The position numbers were made by a program, and so were the translations under genes. Below are positions 17,569 to 26,089 of a DNA stretch of 64,000 bases, piece after piece. The stretch's first letter is position 1, and every line of letters begins with the position of its first letter. This DNA comes from Pseudophaeobacter profundi (GTDB taxonomy: Bacteria; Pseudomonadota; Alphaproteobacteria; Rhodobacterales; Rhodobacteraceae), in assembly GCF_029697505.1 (NCBI RefSeq), contig NZ_JARJEF010000011.1, positions 1 to 64,000 on the forward strand, in the 5' to 3' direction. Below the pieces are notes generated by a model. That model made no database searches, was not told the DNA's origin, and was given only the letters and a program-made list of their open reading frames with translations.

Positions 17569-18378
17569 TTACGTTTTGCCGAGCTGCTTGATATCGCGGC
17601 GGATTGCACGATAGACCTTGCGACCCCACTCTGAATAGATTTTGGGACCAGGATGAAAGCCGTCAGGGCTCATTTGTGAGACGTTAGGTTCAAAATCCAT
17701 TTCAATAAACCGACATCCAGTACGATTGGTGACAAGTTTGCGAAGCGCCCGATCAAATCGTGCTGCCTGTGCACCCAATACCCACCGGAGCGGTTGTGGG
17801 AGCAGCGGGAAATGGTGGATTGGCGGAATACCCGATATGCAAATGACATCGGCCTGAAATTTCAGCTCTACCAACTGAAGCAACATCGAAAAACGCTGCA
17901 GCCATTCCGATAGAGGCACGCGTGCAGTGATATCGTTTACGCCAAGCGAAACGGACACGATATCAAATTTCTGTGGTGCGCGCTCCTGCAGACGGGCGAT
18001 CGTATCGGCAGTGGTGGCGCCGGTCTTCGCATCTACAGACCAGTAGACTGTATTCGTCTGCGAAAGCCTTTTGCGCATATGCCCCAAGAGCGCTTCTTCT
18101 TGATGCGAGGTGCCGACCCCGACAGCAGAACTGTCGCCGATGATCAATAGACGAAGGTCAGGGCCCTGCCCGCTGACACCATCGCGGCGACCGGAAGGAT
18201 CAGCCAGGTGCAACGCTGAACGGCGCACAAATGCGCCTTGAGCGACCAAAACTGGAAACAACAGAATTCGTACTGCATGGTCTAACATGTCAGGCTCCAA
18301 AACGAGACGCGTTACGGCGAGAGTGACACGGAGAGAGATCATACCGAGCTTCCGTATCGTCCAGAAACTCGTCCGCAA
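17569..18378 (-). CDS. SGNH/GDSL-family hydrolase
   Basis: 269 residues; a start at 18342 (MISLRV) is also possible. The N-terminal 50 residues are hydrophobic and may be a membrane anchor or signal. Block I LLIIGDSSAVGVG (nucleophile S83), block III-like SLGVNDIT and block V DGFHPG (catalytic Asp/His near 239-242) are all present. Members are esterases or lipases acting on acyl or acetyl esters; the substrate cannot be told. It stands alone, with 255 bp of spacer-like sequence on its downstream side. Confidence 0.88.
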   Translation of the reverse strand: MRTSFWTIRKLGMISLRVTLAVTRLVLEPDMLDHAVRILLFPVLVAQGAFVRRSALHLADPSGRRDGVSGQGPDLRLLIIGDSSAVGVGTSHQEEALLGHMRKRLSQTNTVYWSVDAKTGATTADTIARLQERAPQKFDIVSVSLGVNDITARVPLSEWLQRFSMLLQLVELKFQADVICISGIPPIHHFPLLPQPLRWVLGAQAARFDRALRKLVTNRTGCRFIEMDFEPNVSQMSPDGFHPGPKIYSEWGRKVYRAIRRDIKQLGKT

Positions 18379-18777
18379 AGCTCGAGAAAATATTTGTTGG
18401 TTCTATTGTATATGCTATCGCGTCATGCGGAATTGACGGTAATCAATCGCATGCGCTCGTACCCAGAATTGGCAGTCGTCTGCGCAGGTTGCAGCACCGA
18501 TAAGTTCAGGCTCCTGACCAGCCATTCGCTGCGGTCTGATCGAATGCGCGCAAAGGGCCGACCAGGCTCGTACATAGTGTTTTTTGGCCAAGAGGACTGG
18601 CGTGCTATACTGTTACAAGTGGGCCAATCGGCTATTTTTCTGGGAGGATATCGTCAGACAAAGGCAGTTGTTCTGCCTCTGGGCTGACTAGCCTGGCAAG
18701 ATAATCGCTCGTCGGGTTTGGGTCAGGCTACATTCGGAAGGCTGAGAAAACTTGACAATGCCCATCGGCTCTTTGTC
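18379..18777. other. Intergenic region, no gene seen
   Basis: About 400 bp between the GDSL gene and the relic of an MFS gene. Open frames here lack any protein character. The stretch around 18480-18560 is again the degenerate spacer type of this genome. Nothing else is recognised. Confidence 0.4.
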
Positions 18778-19405
18778 TCAGCGCATCAACATAATGAAAA
18801 CCCGGTATAATAGAAGTTGCGACGCGACCAGCACTGCTGCAAAGACTAGTGGCGCGGGTTGCCACCCGGTCAGTTGTTGCATCCAGCCAGCAATCGGCGG
18901 CATGAAGGTCGTCCCGAAATAAAGCCAAGTCTGAAAAATTCCCATTCCGATGGCTCGGCTTTCGGGCCGCAGTGCCACGGCTGGCAAAACTAGGATGACC
19001 GCTACCGGCAATCCGATCAACAGCCCAGCCCCCAACAGCGCTGCAACCGCCAGACCCGGATGGTCCAGCAAGGGCAGACAACTCGCCCACCCACGACAAC
19101 AACCGGCCGACCATGAGCCCCGTGACGTCCGGGGAAAGAGCGGCGACGGTAGCGCCCAGTGTCATCGCGAGCAGGCTTAGAACGATCACACGTTTGTCGC
19201 TGAACCGCTCTCCCAGCATGCCTGACGGGAAAGCCAAGAAAATTCCCGGCGCGTAGTAAAGCCCAATCAGCATGCCGATTTCGCCAAGGGACAGACCGAC
19301 TTCCATTTCTAGGCTCGGCCCGATAGCAGCAATTGATTGCACCTGAAATCCAAGGCTCAATCGTGCGACGGTCAGAATCAGAAGCGCCCGCCATCTTTTC
19401 GGCAT
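18778..19405 (-). pseudogene. MFS transporter, frameshifted with its middle deleted
   Basis: From 19405 the frame codes the first three to four membrane segments of an MFS permease, including the cytoplasmic loop GMLGERFSDKRVIVLS, up to VGRLLSWVG. The sense then moves to another frame near 19075 (MLDHPGLAVAALLGAGLLIG ...), which codes the last three segments and ends at 18778. Together these make about 210 residues instead of about 390. Both a frameshift and loss of the central segments have therefore occurred, and it is not a working transporter. Confidence 0.8.
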
Positions 19406-19763
19406 TCAAATAACCACTCGGTGAGAGGGATTTAACGGCGTATGTTGAAGCCAATGCGGTTTCAAGGGGCAGGTTATGCGCGCTTTCAAGACGCCTTCGA
19501 CCGGCGCCAATCCGCAGCGGTTCACGGGAATTGAATACGAAAGGCAGAAATCGCGCAAAGGAAGACTTTTGTTTTGCGTGGTGCGACTTAGGCCTTCGCT
19601 GCAAAAGCGCACCTTGCGAGTGGTTCGAAATCCGATGCCGCTGAGTGAAGTGCGGCCTAGCAAGTCAATCGCGGAAAACAAGTCACGAAATTTGGCAGTC
19701 TCTGCCGCCAAATTTTGGCGCAATCGGTTTGCTATCAGGACAGGCTAAACCGCGTAAAGTTCG
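19406..19763. other. Intergenic region, no gene seen
   Basis: About 360 bp between the MFS relic and the AraC gene. It has short open frames on both strands without recognisable domains and no good ribosome binding sites. No RNA or repeat is identified. Confidence 0.4.
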
Positions 19764-20711
19764 TCAAGTGTGCCGTGCAGCGCGTGGCGATTGCCCGAAC
19801 CGGGCTTTGAAGGCACGACTGAAATGTGCCATGTCGTTAAAACCCCAAGAAAACGCAATGCTCGTCAAGGTGCGGCTCGATTGCCCGGGGTCAATCAGAT
19901 CGCGCCGCGCATTCTCCAGCCGCTGCCCCCAAATCCAACGACTGACCGTTTCGCCCTCTGTGTCAAAGGCACGGTGGACCGTGCTGACATCGACCCCTTG
20001 CGCAGCCGCTATCATACCGACACAAAGCTCCGGGTCGCACAGGTTTTGCAGGACATAGGCCTTGATCGCGGCGCGGCGCGCCCCTGACGCGGTTTCCTCC
20101 GGTCGGGCCTCGGCGCCGGGCAGCGACAGCAACCCGGCGGTCAGCAGCCCGCGCAGCGCCTCTTCCATCGGGCGTGCGGTCGCGCCGTCCGAAACACTCT
20201 GTGCATTGGCCACGGTTTCAACGGCGTGTAGCACGGCGCGGCCGATGCTGGACCCACCCGGAATGCGCCGGGCGGTCAACCGATCCGGCGACGTCAGTTG
20301 CGGGCGCAGGACATGGCCTGGTAGAGCAACGACATACTGAGAGAAATCCTCGTCGAAAGTCAGGTCGTAGGGCCTCTTGGTGTCATACAGCACGAAATCC
20401 CCAGGCGCGAGCGTCGCCACACGCCCGTCCTGCACAACGGTGCAACGCCCGCGTTTCTGGATGCTGAACAGCAGCTTGTCCTCTTCGTGGCGGGCGATGC
20501 TGCCCAGCGTGCGGCGGACCTTTTGCGCGGCGGCGCGCACCTGCGTCACACCGATTTCACCGACTATGCCCGACTCGATCTGGCCATAGAACGGTGCCTC
20601 TTGGTTGCGGTGTTCGCAGTCGAGCGAGGTGTATGTTCGGCAGACCGCCTCGATCCAATAAGACAGGCTTTCCCTTGGTGCGACCGAGGATGTGGTCCAA
20701 AGCGTTTCCAT
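19764..20711 (-). CDS. AraC-family regulator beside nitrilase gene
   Basis: 315 residues. The N-terminal half is the cupin-like AraC-binding domain (LLFSIQKRGRCTVVQDGR, LAPGDFVLYDTKRPYDLTF). The C-terminal 100 residues hold two HTH motifs (IAAAQGVDVSTVHRAFDTEG and the conserved IAFSWGFNDMAHFSRAFKARFG). It is divergent from the nitrilase gene with about 155 bp between, an arrangement seen for nitrilase/nitrile regulators of the NitR kind. A TTGCA/TGCAA inverted pair at 20751-20766 is a possible site. It probably activates the nitrilase in response to a nitrile or its product (inference). Confidence 0.9.
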   Translation of the reverse strand: METLWTTSSVAPRESLSYWIEAVCRTYTSLDCEHRNQEAPFYGQIESGIVGEIGVTQVRAAAQKVRRTLGSIARHEEDKLLFSIQKRGRCTVVQDGRVATLAPGDFVLYDTKRPYDLTFDEDFSQYVVALPGHVLRPQLTSPDRLTARRIPGGSSIGRAVLHAVETVANAQSVSDGATARPMEEALRGLLTAGLLSLPGAEARPEETASGARRAAIKAYVLQNLCDPELCVGMIAAAQGVDVSTVHRAFDTEGETVSRWIWGQRLENARRDLIDPGQSSRTLTSIAFSWGFNDMAHFSRAFKARFGQSPRAARHT

Positions 20712-20867
20712 GACAAAAGTCTATCCGAGCCGCGTTTCCTGTCCAGCAATTTGCAGTGGGCTGCAACTCTCAGTCAAGTTTTGCGCGGCGGGTAGACAAG
20801 CTGGGGCGACGGCTCTCCGATTAAGATGGTCGCGGAACATAAAGATATGTCCGACAAGGAGACCCAA

Positions 20868-21893
20868 ATGACCAAGCAAAACCCCAAGTTTCGCGCCGCC
20901 GCGGTTCAAGCCGCGCCGGTCTTTCTCGACCTCGAAGCGACGGTGGACAAAGCCATCGGCCTGATTGAACAGGCCGCGCAGAACGGCGCCGAGCTGATCG
21001 CCTTTCCCGAAACCTTCATCCCCGGCTACCCGTGGTATATCTGGCTCGACAGCGTCGCGTGGCAGATGCAGTTCGCGCAGCGCTACTTCGACAACTCTCT
21101 AGAATACGGCTCACCACAGGCCGAACGCCTTGCCCGCGCTGCGCGCGACAACAAAATCATGGTGGCCCTTGGGCACTCCGAACGCGACGGCGGCAGCCTG
21201 TATATGGGCCAGTGGCTCATAGGTCCCGATGGCCGCACCGTCTCCAAACGCCGCAAGCTGAAACCCACCCATGTGGAACGCACGGTGTTCGGCGAGGGCG
21301 ACGGGCGTGACCTGTCGGTGCATGACAGTGAACTGGGCAAAGTCGGCGCGCTGTGCTGCTGGGAGCATCTCCAGCCGTTGACGAAATACGCCATGTTCGC
21401 TCAGAATGAGCAGGTCCATATTGCCGCGTGGCCGAGTTTTTCGATTTTCCCGGGCGGGGCGTACCAGCTTGGACCCGAGGTCAACACCGGAGCCAGCCGC
21501 GCCTATGCGGTCGAGGGTGGCTGCTTTGTCATCGCGCCGACCGCCATCGTCTCTCCCGAGATGTCCGAGATCATGTGCGACACCGACACAAAGAAGGCAC
21601 TTTTGGCCGTTGGGGGCGGCTATGCGCAGATCTATGCGCCGGACGGTCAGATGATCAGCAATACCCTGGCGCCCGAGGAAGAAGGGCTTGTCTACGCCGA
21701 TATCGACCTTGGCATGATCTCTTTGGCCAAAGGCCCAGCGGACCCGGCAGGGCATTATTCGCGCCCCGATGTCACGCGCCTTGTGCTTGATCGCAGGCCG
21801 CGCGACGCGATGTCGGTCCTGAGTTCGGACAGTCCGGCGCGTGACGCCACTAACGAGTTGCCCGAGGAAGAACCTGACCTGAAGGCAGTCTGA
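20868..21893 (+). CDS. Nitrilase (carbon-nitrogen hydrolase)
   Basis: 341 residues from the ATG at 20868, preceded by AAGGAG; earlier in-frame ATGs at 20826 and 20847 are less likely. The catalytic triad is visible as E48 in FPETFIPGYP, K132 in RKLKPTHVER and C164 in CCWEHLQP. The length and the VFGEGDG and PGGAYQLG blocks fit true nitrilases, which turn R-CN into acid plus ammonia, rather than amidases. Cytoplasmic, likely forming spirals or filaments as in the family. Natural substrate unknown. It is the only gene on its transcript before the hairpin at 21902. Confidence 0.93.
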   Translation: MTKQNPKFRAAAVQAAPVFLDLEATVDKAIGLIEQAAQNGAELIAFPETFIPGYPWYIWLDSVAWQMQFAQRYFDNSLEYGSPQAERLARAARDNKIMVALGHSERDGGSLYMGQWLIGPDGRTVSKRRKLKPTHVERTVFGEGDGRDLSVHDSELGKVGALCCWEHLQPLTKYAMFAQNEQVHIAAWPSFSIFPGGAYQLGPEVNTGASRAYAVEGGCFVIAPTAIVSPEMSEIMCDTDTKKALLAVGGGYAQIYAPDGQMISNTLAPEEEGLVYADIDLGMISLAKGPADPAGHYSRPDVTRLVLDRRPRDAMSVLSSDSPARDATNELPEEEPDLKAV

Positions 21894-21901
21894 CAAATGC
21901 G

Positions 21902-21943
21902 TGCATAACCGGCGCATGGGATTTCTCATGCGCCGGTTATGCA
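21902..21943. terminator. Bidirectional hairpin between convergent genes
   Basis: A 17-bp perfect stem (TGCATAACCGGCGCATG / CATGCGCCGGTTATGCA) with an 8-nt loop. It sits just after the nitrilase stop and overlaps the stop codon of the convergent GlxA-type gene, so it can serve both transcripts. No strong T-tract. Confidence 0.75.
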
Positions 21944-22851
21944 TGAAATCGGCGGCGATAGTCGCCCGGCGTCAGTCCAACGATTCGGTGAAACACCTTT
22001 CGGAAAGAGCCGGTGTCGGAATAGCCGACCTCCCACGCGATGCGCTCGATAGGCTGGCGGCCGAATTGCAGCAGCTCCTGCGCCTTGGCGATCCGAAGGC
22101 GTTGGGCGTATTCGGTGGTCGTCAGGCCGGTGGCCTTCTGGAAACGCCGCAGGAAGGTGCGCTCTCCGAGACTGGCCAGATCGGCCAGCTTTGCCAGGCG
22201 CGCGTCGCGCCCTTCGTTCGCCTGAAGGAAATGCTGCGCCTTCAGGACCTCGGCATCGCCATGGGTCATGCGGGGCACGAAGCCGCTGTAATAGCTTTGC
22301 TCGCGCCCCGGCGGGTCCACCAACATCATCCGTGCGGTCTGCGCCATGACCACCGGGCCGAGGAAGCGGTCCACTAGTTTGAGGCCCAGATCGGTCCAGG
22401 ACATCAGCCCGCCCGCCGAGATGATATCGCCCCCGTCAATGATCAGGCGGTCTGGGTCCAGCGGCACATCCGGAAAGCGGTCGCGAAAGGCATCGGCATA
22501 GGCCCAGTGGGTCGTCACGGCCCGCCCATGCAGCAGCCCGGTTTCCGCCAGCAAAAAGGCCCCGCCACAGACCGAAGCCAGCACTGTACCCTCGGCATGG
22601 CACGCGCGCAGCCAGTCGGCCAACGGCGCGGCGGTTTCGGGTGCAATTGGTGCTTCGAGTGATGGGGGCAGGATCAGCACGTGACAGGGTTCGTCACCCG
22701 GCCTGTCGGGCGGCGCGTCCAGCGTTCGGACCAAAAGCCGGTCCTTCTGGCTGACCATTCGGCCAGCCACGTGGAACAAGTCCGCCAGCCCCATCGCCGC
22801 CGACGTCTGCACCCCCGGATACAGAAGGATGCCGATTCTGAGCTGCTCCAT
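21937..22851 (-). CDS. GlxA-family regulator (DJ-1/PfpI plus AraC HTH)
   Basis: 304 residues. The N-terminal 180 residues are a DJ-1/PfpI amidotransferase-like domain, with LASVCGGAFLLAETGLLHGR around the position of the nucleophile Cys and THWAYADAF after it. The C-terminus has an AraC HTH (LASLGERTFLRRFQKATG, then IAWEVGYSDTGSFRKVFHRIVG). The domain in this family is normally a sensor, not an enzyme. It is divergent from the MBL-hydrolase/SnoaL pair, which it most likely controls. Confidence 0.92.
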   Translation of the reverse strand: MEQLRIGILLYPGVQTSAAMGLADLFHVAGRMVSQKDRLLVRTLDAPPDRPGDEPCHVLILPPSLEAPIAPETAAPLADWLRACHAEGTVLASVCGGAFLLAETGLLHGRAVTTHWAYADAFRDRFPDVPLDPDRLIIDGGDIISAGGLMSWTDLGLKLVDRFLGPVVMAQTARMMLVDPPGREQSYYSGFVPRMTHGDAEVLKAQHFLQANEGRDARLAKLADLASLGERTFLRRFQKATGLTTTEYAQRLRIAKAQELLQFGRQPIERIAWEVGYSDTGSFRKVFHRIVGLTPGDYRRRFHA

Positions 22852-22986
22852 TTGTCGATATCACCCCGCTTTATGTCGATTGCGCCAATAGCGAAAACCG
22901 TGACCTTTGGCCAGATTGGCGTCAAGAGACGCGCGAACGGCCCGAAACGGTCACGCGCGCTCATTCGGCACAAAAGGAGACAGCCC

Positions 22987-23757
22987 ATGAAAATCCACCA
23001 GATCCGCAATGCCACCCTGATCGTGACCTATGCCAAAAAACGCTTCCTCGTCGATCCCTACCTGGCCGACAAGGACGCCTATCCCGGCTTCGAAGGCACG
23101 TTGAATAGCGAGATCCGCAACCCGCGCGTGGCGCTCAGCATGCCGATGGAGAAGATCCTCGACTTCGACGCGCTGATCCTGACACACCTGCACCCCGACC
23201 ATTTCGACGAAGCCGCGATCAAGCTGCTGCCACGTGACAAGCCGACCTTCGTACAGGACTATTCGGACGCAGAACTGATCAAGGCCCTTGGCTTCACCGA
23301 TGTGCGCCCGCTGGGCATCGAGACCACCTTTGAGGGTGTCACCCTGTCGCGCACCTGTGGTCAGCACGGCTCGGAACAGGCCTATGTCTACGCCGCCGAA
23401 CTGCTGGGCAACGTGATGGGCGTGGTGTTCCGTGCCGAGGGCGAAAACACGCTGTATCTTGCCGGTGACACCGTCTGGAACCAGATGGTCGCGACCAACC
23501 TCGAAATGTTCAAGCCGGATGTGATCGTGCTGGCCGCCGGTGACGCGCAGGTGCCGGGCCTTGGCTCGATCATCATGGGCACGGACGACGTCAAGACGGT
23601 GCATGATGCGGCGCCGACCGCGCAGATCGTCGCCAGCCACATGGAAACCGTGAACCATTGCGCACTGAGCCGGGCCGACCTGCAGGCCTTTGCCGAGGTC
23701 AATGGCATGACCGACCACCTGTGGATCCCCGCGGACAATGACGTTCTGGAGTTCTGA
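22987..23757 (+). CDS. MBL-fold metallo-hydrolase
   Basis: 256 residues from the ATG at 22987, preceded by AGGAGA. The metal-binding motif LTHLHPDHFDE (H67, H69, D71, H72) is complete. Further His/Asp ligands appear in RTCGQHGS and YLAGDTVW, and the final His may be in ASHMETVNH. It resembles UlaG-like lactonase/hydrolase members; the substrate is unknown. It is followed two bases later by a SnoaL-like gene, forming a small operon divergent from the GlxA-type regulator. Confidence 0.88.
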   Translation: MKIHQIRNATLIVTYAKKRFLVDPYLADKDAYPGFEGTLNSEIRNPRVALSMPMEKILDFDALILTHLHPDHFDEAAIKLLPRDKPTFVQDYSDAELIKALGFTDVRPLGIETTFEGVTLSRTCGQHGSEQAYVYAAELLGNVMGVVFRAEGENTLYLAGDTVWNQMVATNLEMFKPDVIVLAAGDAQVPGLGSIIMGTDDVKTVHDAAPTAQIVASHMETVNHCALSRADLQAFAEVNGMTDHLWIPADNDVLEF

Positions 23758-23759
23758 GC

Positions 23760-24161
23760 ATGACCGAAGCGAACAAAGCGACCGTCCGTGCCTTCTACGA
23801 GGCCATCAACGAGCAGCGTTTCGACGATCTGGCGCAGTATTGTCATCCCGACTTCGTGTTCTACCACCAGGTGGACACGCCGCACCCCGGCGTCGCAGGC
23901 TTCCGGGCGTCCGAAGAAAAGAACTTCGCGGCCTTCGATGACTGGCAGATGCCGATTGTCGAGCTGATCGCCGAAGGGGATCAGGTTGCCTCCTACATGA
24001 TTTTTGAGGGGATCCACGCACGCGACTGGGCGGGAATTCCCGCGTCGGGGCGAAAGCTGAGGTTTTCGCTCTTCATGAAGTTGACCCTCAGGGATGGCTT
24101 GATTGTGGAAAAGCGCTCCCATTTCGACCGAGCCGATATCCGGCAACAACTCGCCGGATGA
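23760..24161 (+). CDS. SnoaL-like / ester cyclase family protein
   Basis: 133 residues. It has the NTF2-like fold pattern: helix ATVRAFYEAINEQRFDDL, then HPDFVFYHQV, GVAGFRASEEK, and the beta strands KLRFSLFMKLTLRDGLIVEK. These are small cup-shaped domains, many of them hydrolases or isomerases and some non-enzymatic. It starts two bases after the MBL gene and is clearly in its operon. Confidence 0.85.
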   Translation: MTEANKATVRAFYEAINEQRFDDLAQYCHPDFVFYHQVDTPHPGVAGFRASEEKNFAAFDDWQMPIVELIAEGDQVASYMIFEGIHARDWAGIPASGRKLRFSLFMKLTLRDGLIVEKRSHFDRADIRQQLAG

Positions 24162-24210
24162 CAGCGGCATCCGACACGAAGCGGTCTCGATTCCGCCGCC
24201 CGAGCCCCGT

Positions 24211-24779
24211 ATCCGCGCAGTGACGGCTCCGTTTGGTCCTACCGGGATCTAGACGCCCAAGGACGCGGTGATCGCCGCCAAGGCCACTTGCGCGGCGATC
24301 ACCGAGGCGCTGGTCCCTGATGCGGCCACCATCGCATGTCTCAGCGATCCAGGCCTTCTCCGTATCCGGCAAGGGGGGATCTTCCCCGTTGTTGGCATCG
24401 CAGCGGTCGCAATGAGCAGGGCTGTAGAACTCGGTCCCCGATACTCGATCCTGACAGTCGCCCCGACGACAGTCCCCGGCATACGGGCACTTGCCGAAGC
24501 CTGCGGAATGGCGAAACATCTAACAGGCGTACACGCCTTGCCGACCGGGGTCTCCAGAGCCAACACACCGGTGACCAAACCCCTCGTGACATGACCGAGT
24601 TGGCCCGGAAGGTCCTTGTCTCGAACCAGCCCGACGTGATTGTCCTGGGCGGCGCGATTACGGCAGGTATATCACACCATCTTGCGCCGGAGCTTTCGAT
24701 TCCCGTGCTGGATGGCCTGTCCTGCATCATTCGACTGGCTGGAAGCCTGGCGACGCACGAGCAGCGGCTTCGGATATGA
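24211..24779 (+). pseudogene. Asp/Glu (hydantoin) racemase family gene, broken
   Basis: The first frame reads VTAPFGPTGI, then an in-frame TAG at 24250-24252, then TPKDAVIAAKATCAAI and ACLSDPGLLRIRQGG. These are the pattern of the racemase family around its first catalytic Cys, and GRYSIL-like LGPRYSILTVAP follows. The sense moves to a second frame near 24590 (PDVIVLGGAITAGISHHL, PVLDGLSCIIRLAG), the C-terminal half with the second Cys. One stop and one frameshift make it non-functional; the N-terminus is also not found. It may once have belonged to the operon before it. Confidence 0.75.
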
Positions 24780-24922
24780 CCCAAGGGTCAAGACGTACCC
24801 CCCCTGAAAAGCTCACAGTTTGAAGGCGCACCAGGCCGGGATGGGATGGAAACCAAGGGACTGTGCCGCTCAGCATGAAGGTACCAAACCCCTGCCTCGA
24901 AAAGAGAGCACTTATGGGAACC

Positions 24923-25939
24923 TCAGGGCAGGTTTTCCTTGAAATAGATATCGAACTTCAGAGGATCGGGCGGCACTTCAGGTGCAGCCAAGGTTCTGAT
25001 CGCTCGGTCTATCAATGCATCCGGGTCCTGATCGAAAACCGCATCCATCGTCCCGTCTAAGAGCGCTCGCCGTGTGTCGGTAGTCAGCCCATGGCCCACG
25101 AAAACCACGTCGTCTCGCCCAAGTTCACGCAGCGCCCGAGTGATCCCGCTGGACGACCCACCGACATTGTAGATCCCAACTAGTTCCGGCTCCTGCTCAA
25201 TCAAAGACTGCGTATGACGGTAGTTTTCGCCCGCATCGTCATGACCTTCACGCAGACCGACCAGCCTGAGCCCCGGAAACATCTCTTCGATCACGCTCAG
25301 AAAGCCTGCCTCGCGATCACTGTGCGCACGGTAATTTCGACTACCCGCCACCAGCGCAACGGCACCGTTGCCGCGTCCGGAAAGCCGCCCGACGAGCAAT
25401 CCCCCAGTGCGGCCAACGGCATAGTTATCCAGCCCAACATGAGCGACACCGGTTCGTTCACCTAGGTTTGATACGATGGTGACAAGATTTACACCCTGGC
25501 CTGCGATTTCGGCCGCCGCCGCCCGGACCTCAGGATGTTCGATGGCGAAAAACGCGATGCCATCGGCCCATCCTGCGCTCTTGCGCAGTGCAGTTGCAAG
25601 CGCACCGGCATCGAAACTGTCGATGAAGTAGCAGCGCAAGAACGGATCGGTCGTACCGGAGCGCCCGATACGGTCGCGCACCCGGTCGCCCAGAAGCCGC
25701 AGATAGGGATTGGTCCCAGCGGGCAGCAGAACAGTCACGTTCATCGGCCTCGCCGCTCCGATGTGCGCGACCTCGTCCTCACCAAGATAGCCGACCGCGC
25801 GCGCCGCATCCAACACCCGGCGACGAGTGCGCTCCGCCACGCCCTTCCGCCGGTTTATAACCCGGTCCACCGTTGCCATGGAGACACCTGCGCGTGCAGC
25901 AATGTCTACAAGAAGCGGCTTTTCCCCAGTGTCAGGCAT
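24923..25939 (-). CDS. LacI-family repressor of the TRAP/RuBisCO-like operon
   Basis: 338 residues. The N-terminal HTH (LVDIAARAGVSMATVDRVIN) and hinge (RRVLDAARAVGYL) are typical of LacI. The rest is a periplasmic-binding-protein-like sensor domain (HVGLDNYAVGRTGGLLVGRL, GIYNVGGSSSG, FVGHGLTTDTRRAL). It diverges from the transporter operon with 150 bp between, where inverted repeats lie. The ligand is presumably the imported sugar acid or an intermediate (inference). Confidence 0.92.
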   Translation of the reverse strand: MPDTGEKPLLVDIAARAGVSMATVDRVINRRKGVAERTRRRVLDAARAVGYLGEDEVAHIGAARPMNVTVLLPAGTNPYLRLLGDRVRDRIGRSGTTDPFLRCYFIDSFDAGALATALRKSAGWADGIAFFAIEHPEVRAAAAEIAGQGVNLVTIVSNLGERTGVAHVGLDNYAVGRTGGLLVGRLSGRGNGAVALVAGSRNYRAHSDREAGFLSVIEEMFPGLRLVGLREGHDDAGENYRHTQSLIEQEPELVGIYNVGGSSSGITRALRELGRDDVVFVGHGLTTDTRRALLDGTMDAVFDQDPDALIDRAIRTLAAPEVPPDPLKFDIYFKENLP

Positions 25940-26015
25940 ACCAACCCCTCATAATCCATCATTTCAATTTTCTGGACCAATCATGCCTCAGATCACTAAA
26001 CTCGTCAAAGCTGTC

Positions 26016-26065
26016 GTATTTTGGGAGGAGGCGCGTCATTTTTCGAATGACACCCCTCAAAATAC
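26016..26065. promoter_or_regulatory. Nested inverted repeats, likely LacI operator region
   Basis: GTATTTTG at 26016-26023 pairs with CAAAATAC at 26058-26065. Inside them GTCATT (26035-26040) pairs with AATGAC (26046-26051) around TTTCG. They lie 25-75 bp before the transporter start and after the divergent repressor start, where an operator is expected. Which pair is bound is not known. Confidence 0.55.
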
Positions 26066-26089
26066 ATCACATACTCTGGGAGGAGAGAG

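Noticed and set aside
18394-18687. 97-codon open frame on the plus strand
   Set aside because: No ribosome binding site, no domain and spacer-like composition.
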